Of a DNA stretch of 19,045 nucleotides, positions 12,537-19,045 are shown one piece after another (the first letter of the stretch is position 1; each line of letters starts with the position of its first letter). The notes under the pieces are model-generated. The model saw only the letters and a program-made list of their open reading frames with translations, was not told the DNA's origin and made no database searches. Origin of the DNA: JACQZU01 sp041908165 (GTDB lineage Bacteria > Acidobacteriota > Holophagae > Holophagales > Holophagaceae); the NCBI GenBank assembly GCA_041908165.1, contig JAYRFV010000014.1:1-19045 (forward strand), written 5' to 3'. The position numbers and the translations under genes were made by a program.

Positions 12537-15500
12537 CTACATGCTCCGCCGGTACTGCCCGCCGACCTCGTAGAGGGCACTGCTGATCTGGCCCAGGCTG
12601 CAGACCTTGGCCGCCTCCAGCAGTTCGTCGAAGAGGTTGGCCCCGGACCGCGCGGCGGACCGCAGGCGCTCCAGCGCAGGCCCGCTGCGGGCGGCGTTGC
12701 GCGCCTGGACGGCGCGCAGGTTCTCGATCTGCTGCTGCTTCTCGGCCTCGGTGCTGCGGATCAGCTCCGGCGCGCCGAGCGGCTTCGGGCGCGGGTTCAG
12801 GAAGGTGTTCACGCCCACGATCGGCAGCTCGCCGCTGTGCTTGAGGTGCTCGTAGTGCATGGACTCTTCCTGGATCTTGCCGCGCTGGTACATCGTCTCC
12901 ATGGCGCCGAGGACGCCGCCGCGGTCCGAGATCCGGCGGAACTCCGCCAGCACGGCCTCCTCCACCAGCTCGGTGAGCTCCTCGATGATGAAGGCGCCCT
13001 GCAGGGGGTTCTCGTTCCTCGCCAGGCCCAGCTCGCGGTTGATGATCAGCTGGATGGCCATGGCCCGGCGCACGCTCTCCTCGGTGGGCGTGGTGATCGC
13101 CTCGTCGTAGGCGTTGGTGTGCAGGCTGTTGCAGTTGTCGTAGATGGCGTAGAGCGCCTGGAGGGTGGTGCGGATGTCGTTGAAGTCGATCTCCTGGGCG
13201 TGCAGGGAGCGGCCGGAGGTCTGGATGTGGTACTTGAGCTTCTGGCTGCGGGCGTCGCCGCGGTACTTCTCGCGCAGGGCCACGGCCCAGATCCGCCGGG
13301 CCACGCGGCCGATCACCGCGTACTCCGGGTCCACCCCGTTGCTGAAGAAGAAGCTCAGGTTCGGGGCGAAGTCGTCGATCGCCATGCCGCGGCTGAGGTA
13401 GTACTCGACGTAGGTGAAGCCGTTGGCCAGGGTGAAGGCCAGCTGGGTGATCGGGTTGGCCCCGGCCTCGGCGATGTGGTAGCCGCTGATCGAGACCGAA
13501 TAGAAGTTCCGGACCTTCTCCCGGATGAAGGTCTCCTGCACGTCGCCCATGACCTTCAAGGCGAATTCAGTGCTGAAGATGCAGGTGTTCTGGGCCTGGT
13601 CCTCCTTGAGGATGTCGGCCTGGACGGTGCCGCGCACTGCGGCGAGGGCCTCGGCGCGGAGCTTCGCGTAGACCTCCGCCGGGACAACCTCGTCGGCGCT
13701 GGCGCCCAGCAGGGCGAGCCCACGGCCGTCGTTGCCCTCGGGCAGGTCGCCGCCGTAGCGGGGCCGCTCCAGGCCCAGGGCCTGGAACTTGGCATCCAGG
13801 GCCGCCTGGGCCTCGGCCAGGCGGCCCTGCTCCTTCAGCCAGGCCTCGGCCCGCTGGTCGATGGCGGCGTTCAGGAAGAAGGCGAGCATGGCCGGTGCCG
13901 GACCGTTGATGGTCATGCTGACGCTGGTGGTGGGGCAGAGAAGGTCGAAGCCGCTGTAGAGCTTCTTGGCGTCGTCGACGGTGCAGACGGAGACGCCGCT
14001 GTTGCCGACCTTGCCGTAGATGTCGGGCCGGGGGTGCGGGTCCTCGCCGTAGAGGGTCGGGCTGTCGAAGGCGGTGCTCAGGCGCACCGCGGGCTGGCCC
14101 TTGCTGACGTAGTGGAAGCGCTTGTTGGTGCGCTCCGGGGTGCCCTCCCCGGCGAACATCCGGGTCGGATCCTCGTTGGCGCGCTTGTACTCGAACACCC
14201 CGGAGCTGAAGGGGAAGCAGCCGGGGACGTTCTCCAGCAGCTGCCAGCGCAGCCGCTCGCCCCAGCTGCGGAAGCTCGGCAGGGCCACCTTCGGCACCCG
14301 GCTGCCGGAGAGGGTGCCGGTGTGGTTCGGGGTCCGGATCTCCCGGCCGCGGACCACGTAGACGTTCTCCGGGTCGCGGTAGGCGTGGCTGGTTCGGTCC
14401 CACCCGGCCACCAGCCGGCGGCTTTCGGCGTTCAGCTCCCCCAGGTGCTCCTGGTAGCGCTGGCGGAGCAGCAGGATGGCGGCGGCGTTCCCGCCCTCCA
14501 GCGGTTCCACCAGCCGGGCCGGGTCGTAGAACTCGCCGGCCGCGGGGACGTGGTCGCCCAGGGACTCCAGGCTGGTGAAGAAGGCGTAGGCCAGCTCGGC
14601 GGTCTCGGCCTGGCGCGCAGCCCAGCGCTTGTAGCCCTGCACGCAGTCGGCGATCTCGGCGAGGTAGCGGACCCGCTCGCCGGGGATGACCGCCTGCCGG
14701 CCCAGCCCCTCCGGACGGCCCGACGGCCCGGCGCCCCAGTCCACTCCGGCCTTCTCGGACAGGATCCGGATCAGGTGGGCGTAGGCCCAGTCCGTCCCGG
14801 GGTCGTTGTACTGGCTGGCGATGGTGGCATAGACCGGGAGCGCCTCGGGCGCGGTGTCGAAGAGCCGGTGGCCGCGCTGGTACTGGCGCCGGACGTCGCG
14901 CAGGGCGTCCTCGGCTCCGCGCTTGTCGGCCTTGTTCAGCACCACAAGGTCGGCGAAGTCGATCATGTCGATCTTCTCCAGCTGGGTGGCCGCGCCGTAC
15001 TCCGGCGTCATGACGTAGGCGCTGACATCGACGATGTCGGTGATCTCGCTGTCGCTCTGGCCGATGCCGGCGGTCTCCACGATCACCAGGTCGAACCCCG
15101 CCGCCCGGGCCTCCGCGATCGCGGCACGCAGGGCGCCGCTGGTGGCGCGGTGGGCGGCGCGGGTGGCGAGGCTGCGCATGAACACCCGCGGCGCCAGGTC
15201 CGGGTGGAAGATCGCGTTCATGCGGATGCGGTCGCCCAGCAGGGCGCCGCCGGTCCGGCGCTTGCTGGGGTCGACGCTGAGGATGGCCACCCTGCGGGCG
15301 GGGAACTCCAGCAGGAAGCGGCGGACGAACTCGTCTGTGAGGCTGGACTTGCCGGCGCCGCCGGTACCAGTGATGCCGAGCACCGGGGCGCGCGGCCCTG
15401 CGGCGGCAGGCGGCTCCGGGCCGGGTTCCCCCAGTTCGATCTCGGTGATCCGGCGGGCGAGGGGATGGGGCGCGGGCCGCTCCCGGGGATCGAAGTCCGC

Positions 15501-15959
15501 CCGCTCCAGCATGTCGTCGATCATGCCCTGCAGGCCGAGGACCCGGCCGTCCTCGGGGCTGTAGATGCGGGCGACGCCGTAGGCCTCCAGTTCGGCGATC
15601 TCCTCCGGGGTGATGACGCCGCCGCCGCCGGCGAAGACCTGGACGTGGCCGGCCCCCGACCTGCGGAGCAGGTCCACCATGTACTTGAAGTACTCCAGGT
15701 GCCCGCCCTGGTAGCTGGAGACCGCGATGCCCTGGACGTCCTCCTGGATGGCGGTGTCGACGATCTCCTGGACGCTGCGGTTGTGGCCCAGGTGGATGAC
15801 CTCGGCGCCGCTGGCCTGGAGGATCCGGCGCATGATGTTGATGCTCGCGTCGTGGCCGTCGAACAGGCTGGCGGCGCTCACGAACCGCAGCTTGTGGCGG
15901 GGCCGGTAGCCCTCCGCGGACACGGCGGGGTCGGCAGTCGGAAGGGCGTGGGTCGGCAT
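12537..15959 (-). CDS. icmF: Fused isobutyryl-CoA mutase (adenosylcobalamin-dependent)
   Basis: 1140 residues in the complete IcmF order. A cobalamin-binding domain (about 22-160) has DGHDAS at 34-39, in which His36 is the lower axial cobalt ligand. A MeaI-type G3E GTPase chaperone domain (about 190-450) has the P-loop GITGTGGAGKSS at 195-206, ETAGIGQSDSEI and NKADKRG. The (beta/alpha)8 acyl-CoA mutase substrate domain (about 560-1090) includes GKPAVRLSTAFD-type, TSVSMTINGPAP and YSVSISGYHIAEAGANP motifs. The enzyme interconverts isobutyryl-CoA and n-butyryl-CoA and often also isovaleryl- and pivalyl-CoA; the GTPase part guards cofactor loading. The ATG at 15959 has only a weak ribosome binding site. 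It is 56 bp downstream of the TPR gene on the same strand. It is distinguished from methylmalonyl-CoA mutase by the single-chain B12-GTPase-mutase order. Confidence 0.93.
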   Translation of the reverse strand: MPTHALPTADPAVSAEGYRPRHKLRFVSAASLFDGHDASINIMRRILQASGAEVIHLGHNRSVQEIVDTAIQEDVQGIAVSSYQGGHLEYFKYMVDLLRRSGAGHVQVFAGGGGVITPEEIAELEAYGVARIYSPEDGRVLGLQGMIDDMLERADFDPRERPAPHPLARRITEIELGEPGPEPPAAAGPRAPVLGITGTGGAGKSSLTDEFVRRFLLEFPARRVAILSVDPSKRRTGGALLGDRIRMNAIFHPDLAPRVFMRSLATRAAHRATSGALRAAIAEARAAGFDLVIVETAGIGQSDSEITDIVDVSAYVMTPEYGAATQLEKIDMIDFADLVVLNKADKRGAEDALRDVRRQYQRGHRLFDTAPEALPVYATIASQYNDPGTDWAYAHLIRILSEKAGVDWGAGPSGRPEGLGRQAVIPGERVRYLAEIADCVQGYKRWAARQAETAELAYAFFTSLESLGDHVPAAGEFYDPARLVEPLEGGNAAAILLLRQRYQEHLGELNAESRRLVAGWDRTSHAYRDPENVYVVRGREIRTPNHTGTLSGSRVPKVALPSFRSWGERLRWQLLENVPGCFPFSSGVFEYKRANEDPTRMFAGEGTPERTNKRFHYVSKGQPAVRLSTAFDSPTLYGEDPHPRPDIYGKVGNSGVSVCTVDDAKKLYSGFDLLCPTTSVSMTINGPAPAMLAFFLNAAIDQRAEAWLKEQGRLAEAQAALDAKFQALGLERPRYGGDLPEGNDGRGLALLGASADEVVPAEVYAKLRAEALAAVRGTVQADILKEDQAQNTCIFSTEFALKVMGDVQETFIREKVRNFYSVSISGYHIAEAGANPITQLAFTLANGFTYVEYYLSRGMAIDDFAPNLSFFFSNGVDPEYAVIGRVARRIWAVALREKYRGDARSQKLKYHIQTSGRSLHAQEIDFNDIRTTLQALYAIYDNCNSLHTNAYDEAITTPTEESVRRAMAIQLIINRELGLARNENPLQGAFIIEELTELVEEAVLAEFRRISDRGGVLGAMETMYQRGKIQEESMHYEHLKHSGELPIVGVNTFLNPRPKPLGAPELIRSTEAEKQQQIENLRAVQARNAARSGPALERLRSAARSGANLFDELLEAAKVCSLGQISSALYEVGGQYRRSM

Positions 15960-16015
15960 GGGATCACCCCGGCGGGTCGGCGGAATCGCCAGTCTACCCG
16001 GGCGCTGCGGCGTTG

Positions 16016-17521
16016 CTACTCGGCGGCCAGGCTGTCCACCGTGAAGCGGGCGTCCAGGAGCGCCTGGCGTTCGCGCAGGTGCTGCACCAGCGACGCCCAG
16101 CGCGGGCTGCTGCGGAGCGGTTCGAGCAGGGGGCTCCGCTCGTACCAGAGGGTGGCGTCGAAGCCCTGGCCGAAGGCCCGGCCGGCGAGCTGCATGGCCG
16201 CATCCAGGTCGCCCGCCAGGGCGTAGCCCTCGGCCAGCCGGTGGGTGAACTCGCCATCCGGAACCCGGAGGCCGAGGCGGTCCTGGTCCAGGCCGCGCAG
16301 CTCGGCGACGGCCGCCTCCCGCGCGCCCTCCGCCGCCAGCCGGTAGCCGCGGGCCAGGCGGATGTAGTGCGGATATCCGCGCGGGACGGACTCGGCGGCC
16401 TTGAAGGCTTCGACCGCCTCGGCGGTCCGGCCGCGCAGCAGGGCCAGGTAGCCGCGGTAGAACCGCTGGATGGTGTTGCGGAGGTGCCCCGGCTGGTCCT
16501 TCAGGGTCACCTCGAAGCGTGGCCAGTCGTTCAGGTAGAGGAACAGGACGTCGATGCTGATCGGTTGGGCCTCCGGGAAGGACCAGCGGTCGCGCCGGTC
16601 GGCCGCGGCCCGGGCAAGGTCGAGCAGGCCGGCATTGCGGGCGGCGTAGACCAGGCCCGACAGCAGGATGGGCGAGCGCGGGTTCCGGCCGAGGGCCGAG
16701 AACAGGAGCTCCAGGGCCTCACGGTGGGAGCCGCTGTTGGTCAGCAGCTGGGCCCGCAGGAAGGCGCCCCGCGGATGCCCGGGGGCCAGGTCCTCGCCCT
16801 GGCGGAAGCAGTCGCTGGTCTCCTGCAGGTTGCCCGGTTCGCTCCGCGAGGGCTCGCTGAGCAGCGCCCGGTACTTGAGGTTGCCCAGCAGCCACCAGGC
16901 CTCGGCGCAGCCCGGCTCCTGCTGGACCACCGCCTGCGCCAGCTCCTGGGCCTGGGGCAGGTCGGCGTTCTGCAGGCGGAGGGTGCTGGCCTGGACGAGG
17001 TTCCAGAAGCCCTTCCCGGTGGCCGGGAACAGCGCCTTCGCGCCCTGCGGCGGCCCGCAGGGAAGGGATCCGAGGGCCTGGAACAGCACCTGTTCCGGAG
17101 GCCCCAGCGGGACCTCCGCCCGGGACCACGCGGCAGGCCCGCGCTCGCGCTGCCCGCGGGTGGCCCACTCGAAGGCCAGGCCCAGGCGGTCCTGGCGGCG
17201 CCGCGGCAGGCATTTCACCAGCAGCCAGTCGCTCCCGGCCTTCAGCGACTCGGGCCGGGCGGGCATGTCCGAGGCGAGGGTCACGGCGCATTCCGGCCGG
17301 GATTCGAGGGCGTCCTGCACCAGCAGGGCGATGGCGCGGGCCTGGTAGTGCGACATCTCCGCCTCGGGCTCCGGGGGCGGCGCGACGAGCAGCACCTGCA
17401 GCGGCCGGGGCCGCGCCAGGCGGTACCCGGCCCAGGAGGCCAGCCCCGCCAGGGCCAGCCCGGCGAGGACCAGCAGGGCCCGGGAGGCGGACCGGGGACG
17501 GTTCGGGGTGTTCGGATCCAT
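16016..17521 (-). CDS. Membrane-anchored TPR-repeat protein
   Basis: 501 residues from the ATG at 17521 (GGAGG lies about 11 bp upstream); a longer frame reaching 17833 would run through the neighbouring gene and is rejected. One N-terminal membrane segment (about 15-35, LLVLAGLALAGLASWAGY) is followed by a predicted periplasmic region. Residues about 45-165 have no family I recognise. From about 190 there are tetratricopeptide-like helix pairs: AEAWWLLGNLKYRAL, GAFLRAQLLTNSGSHREALEL, FYRGYLALLRGRTAEAVEAFKAAE and EGYALAGDLDAAMQLAGRAF. TPR proteins scaffold protein complexes; the partner is unknown. It lies divergent from an HtrA-like protease across a 106-bp gap and just upstream of icmF. Confidence 0.75.
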   Translation of the reverse strand: MDPNTPNRPRSASRALLVLAGLALAGLASWAGYRLARPRPLQVLLVAPPPEPEAEMSHYQARAIALLVQDALESRPECAVTLASDMPARPESLKAGSDWLLVKCLPRRRQDRLGLAFEWATRGQRERGPAAWSRAEVPLGPPEQVLFQALGSLPCGPPQGAKALFPATGKGFWNLVQASTLRLQNADLPQAQELAQAVVQQEPGCAEAWWLLGNLKYRALLSEPSRSEPGNLQETSDCFRQGEDLAPGHPRGAFLRAQLLTNSGSHREALELLFSALGRNPRSPILLSGLVYAARNAGLLDLARAAADRRDRWSFPEAQPISIDVLFLYLNDWPRFEVTLKDQPGHLRNTIQRFYRGYLALLRGRTAEAVEAFKAAESVPRGYPHYIRLARGYRLAAEGAREAAVAELRGLDQDRLGLRVPDGEFTHRLAEGYALAGDLDAAMQLAGRAFGQGFDATLWYERSPLLEPLRSSPRWASLVQHLRERQALLDARFTVDSLAAE

Positions 17522-17553
17522 GGGCGTGGCGGCCTCCGGCCTCCCAGTGTAGG

Positions 17554-17570
17554 CGTCCGGGCTCCGGACG
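17554..17570. promoter_or_regulatory. Inverted repeat in the divergent TPR/HtrA intergenic region
   Basis: CGTCCGG-GCT-CCGGACG is a perfect 7-bp dyad with a 3-nt centre, roughly midway between the two divergent starts. It could be a shared operator or an RNA hairpin. High local GC means that short dyads can occur by chance. Confidence 0.3.
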
Positions 17571-17627
17571 TCCGCATGCGGCCGGAACGGCCCCGGGGAT
17601 GAGAGCATGTTCCTCCTGGAGGCCCTG

Positions 17628-18851
17628 ATGTCCAGCCTGCTCCCGACCCTGGCGGCCCTGCTGCTGGCCGCGCCGCTCCAGGCCCAGTACCAGCGCCCGA
17701 ACCCGGTCGTGCCGAAGGCCGAAGCCGAGGCCATCGAGGCCTCCCGGAAGGGCGCCGCGCCGCGGGTGGTCACCCCGCGGGGGCCCCTGCAGCCCTCGGA
17801 GCGGTCGCTGATCAAGGCCTTCAAGGAGGCCAAGGCGTCGGTGGTCTACATCAACTCCGCCACCAGCGAGCGGCTGCTGAACACGGTCACCGGCGACGTG
17901 TTCGCGATCCCGCCGGGCACCGGCACGGGGTTCGTCTGGGACCACCTCGGCCACGTGGTGACGAACTATCACGTGGTCACCTTCGACCTTCCCCCCAGCA
18001 CCCCCAACGGCCCGCCGCAGACCGTCGAGGCCGACAAGGTCTGGGTGACCCTGTCCAACTCCAAGGCCTACGAGGCCCGGGTGGTGGCGCGGTCGCTGGT
18101 GCACGACATCGCCGTGCTGAAGGTCTTCGCCCCCTTCGCGGAAATGAAGGAGATCCAGGTGGGCCGGTCCTCCGACCTGCAGGTCGGGCAGACGGTCATG
18201 GCCATCGGCAACCCCTTCGGCCTGGACCACACGCTCACCACCGGCGTGGTCTCGGCCCTCGACCGCGAGGTCCCGACCCAGTTCGCCAATGCCTCCTCCA
18301 GCCGGACCATGCGCGGCATGATCCAGACCGATGCCGCCATCAATCCGGGGAACTCCGGCGGTCCCTTGATGGACAGCGCCGGCCGGCTGATCGGCATGAG
18401 CACGGCGATCTACGCCCGGCCGGACCTCAGCACCAGCTCCGGGGTCGGCTTCGCCATCCCGGTGGACACCCTCAACAGCGTCGTGCCGCGGCTGATCGCC
18501 CACGGCCAGGTCCGGCCCCTGGGCTTCGACGTGGTCACCGCCAGCCCCGCCAGCGCCGCCCGGGTCGGCATCCGCGAGGGCCTGCTGGTGCTGGAGGTGC
18601 TGAAGGGCAGCCCGGCCGACCGCGCCGGGCTGCGGCCGACCCTGGTGGGCCCCGACGGCCAGCCCCAGTGGGGCGACATCCTGCTCCGCTACAAAGGCAG
18701 GCGCATCGAGAACGACCTCTGGCTGCTGGACCAGCTGGAACTGGAGAAGCCTGAGGCGCCCCTGGATTTCGACGTGCTGCGCCAGGGCAAGGTGGTCAAG
18801 GTGGTCATCCAGCGCGACCTCGACCCCAAGGCCAAAGGCCCCGACGTGTAG
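17628..18851 (+). CDS. HtrA/DegS-like periplasmic serine protease with one PDZ domain
   Basis: 407 residues from the ATG at 17628, chosen over 17607 because GGAGG lies 5 bp before it. A signal peptide (LLPTLAALLLAAPLQA) ends near residue 19. The trypsin-like domain shows the triad His115 (TNYHVV), Asp160 (HDIAVLKV) and Ser243 (NPGNSGGP). The His-Asp spacing is enlarged by a Pro-rich loop (FDLPPSTPNGPP). A single C-terminal PDZ domain covers about 290-395 (SPADRAGL, GDILLRYKG). HtrA proteases degrade or sense misfolded envelope proteins; a single PDZ recalls DegS or PepD-type members more than DegP. It is transcribed divergently from the TPR gene and convergently with the gene at the right edge. 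Confidence 0.92.
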   Translation: MSSLLPTLAALLLAAPLQAQYQRPNPVVPKAEAEAIEASRKGAAPRVVTPRGPLQPSERSLIKAFKEAKASVVYINSATSERLLNTVTGDVFAIPPGTGTGFVWDHLGHVVTNYHVVTFDLPPSTPNGPPQTVEADKVWVTLSNSKAYEARVVARSLVHDIAVLKVFAPFAEMKEIQVGRSSDLQVGQTVMAIGNPFGLDHTLTTGVVSALDREVPTQFANASSSRTMRGMIQTDAAINPGNSGGPLMDSAGRLIGMSTAIYARPDLSTSSGVGFAIPVDTLNSVVPRLIAHGQVRPLGFDVVTASPASAARVGIREGLLVLEVLKGSPADRAGLRPTLVGPDGQPQWGDILLRYKGRRIENDLWLLDQLELEKPEAPLDFDVLRQGKVVKVVIQRDLDPKAKGPDV

Positions 18852-18864
18852 CGGCTGGGGGCGG

Positions 18865-19045
18865 TCACTTCGGGGCCGGCCCCGACGGCAGGTAGGCGAG
18901 GGGCACGCGGATCGGCTGGGCTTCGCCCTTGAGCTGGAGCACCAGCACGGCGCGGGCGGGGGTGGTGGCCCTGCGGTGCACCAGCAGTTCGGCCCGGCGC
19001 CGGGGGCCGGTGGGTACGCGGCCCAGTTCGAATCCTTCACCCTCG
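18865..19045 (-). CDS. C-terminal end of an unidentified protein (cut by window edge)
   Basis: The last 59 codons of a minus-strand gene ending at the TGA at 18867-18865, 13 bp from the convergent HtrA stop. The visible residues (GFELGRVPTGPRRRAELLVH, then ARAVLVLQLKGEAQPIRVPL) suggest beta strands with a Pro/Gly-rich end. GC-rich third positions fit a real chromosomal gene. I do not recognise the family. Confidence 0.55.
   Translation of the reverse strand, partial: EGEGFELGRVPTGPRRRAELLVHRRATTPARAVLVLQLKGEAQPIRVPLAYLPSGPAPK

Noticed and set aside
12525..16226. 1233-codon plus-strand frame opposite icmF
   Set aside because: Antisense to a complete IcmF with all three domains; composition is typical of a reverse-strand shadow.
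16719..19040. 773-codon minus-strand frame opposite the HtrA gene
   Set aside because: It overlaps the HtrA catalytic domain in antisense and the TPR gene in another frame; no motif or plausible start. The true minus-strand gene at the right edge is in a different frame and ends at 18865.

Overview
The window is mostly very GC-rich DNA from a Gram-negative chromosome. Several of its families are common in Acidobacteriota of the Holophaga/Geothrix type: Rhs proteins with Big/Ig-like repeats, a fused B12-dependent acyl-CoA mutase, and a BlaI/M56 pair with a long atypical sensor tail. That placement is inference from gene content only.

Layout. (1) About 1-9700 is an accessory island on the minus strand. 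It holds two Rhs 'tip' cassettes in tandem, each made of the end of an Rhs core, a unique C-terminal domain and a small exported putative immunity protein. The cassettes are 888-3859 and 5775-8469. Insertion-sequence debris lies between and beside them: fragments of an IS5-type transposase at 1-87, 205-719 and 3860-4098; one full-length IS3-family element of IS2-like type at 4101-5510, with a programmed -1 frameshift signal; a 90-bp orphan right end of the same IS; and a 93-bp repeat of unknown nature in two copies. Rhs1 has lost its 5' part at an IS junction. Rhs2 has lost almost its whole core and is joined out of frame to an exported Ig-repeat protein. An XRE repressor (8706-9131) and the decayed C-terminus of a phage terminase (9328-9660) follow, so an old prophage probably lies at the island edge. 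The two toxin/immunity tips are clearly more AT-rich than the Rhs cores next to them, as expected for horizontally exchanged modules.

(2) From about 9840 on, the DNA looks like ordinary high-GC chromosome. A BlaI/MecI-type repressor and an M56 (BlaR1-like) membrane metalloprotease form a two-gene operon with ATGA overlap, behind a promoter set in TACGA/TCGTA dyads. The protease has no penicillin-binding sensor; its C-terminus is a charged repeat/coiled-coil/Pro-Ala tail. A strong hairpin separates it from a convergent, complete fused isobutyryl-CoA mutase (IcmF). Upstream of icmF on the same strand is a membrane-anchored TPR protein. Divergent from that is an HtrA/DegS-like periplasmic serine protease with one PDZ domain, and the window ends in the C-terminal piece of an unidentified convergent gene.

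Working together: the left half looks like an interbacterial-competition (polymorphic toxin) locus caught in rearrangement. The right half holds housekeeping or stress genes: envelope sensing and proteolysis (BlaI/M56, HtrA) and branched acyl-CoA metabolism (IcmF). The most promising undescribed items are the two Rhs C-terminal domains with their exported partners, one carrying a JAMM-like HxHP...SxxD signature, and the M56 sensor with its novel tail.
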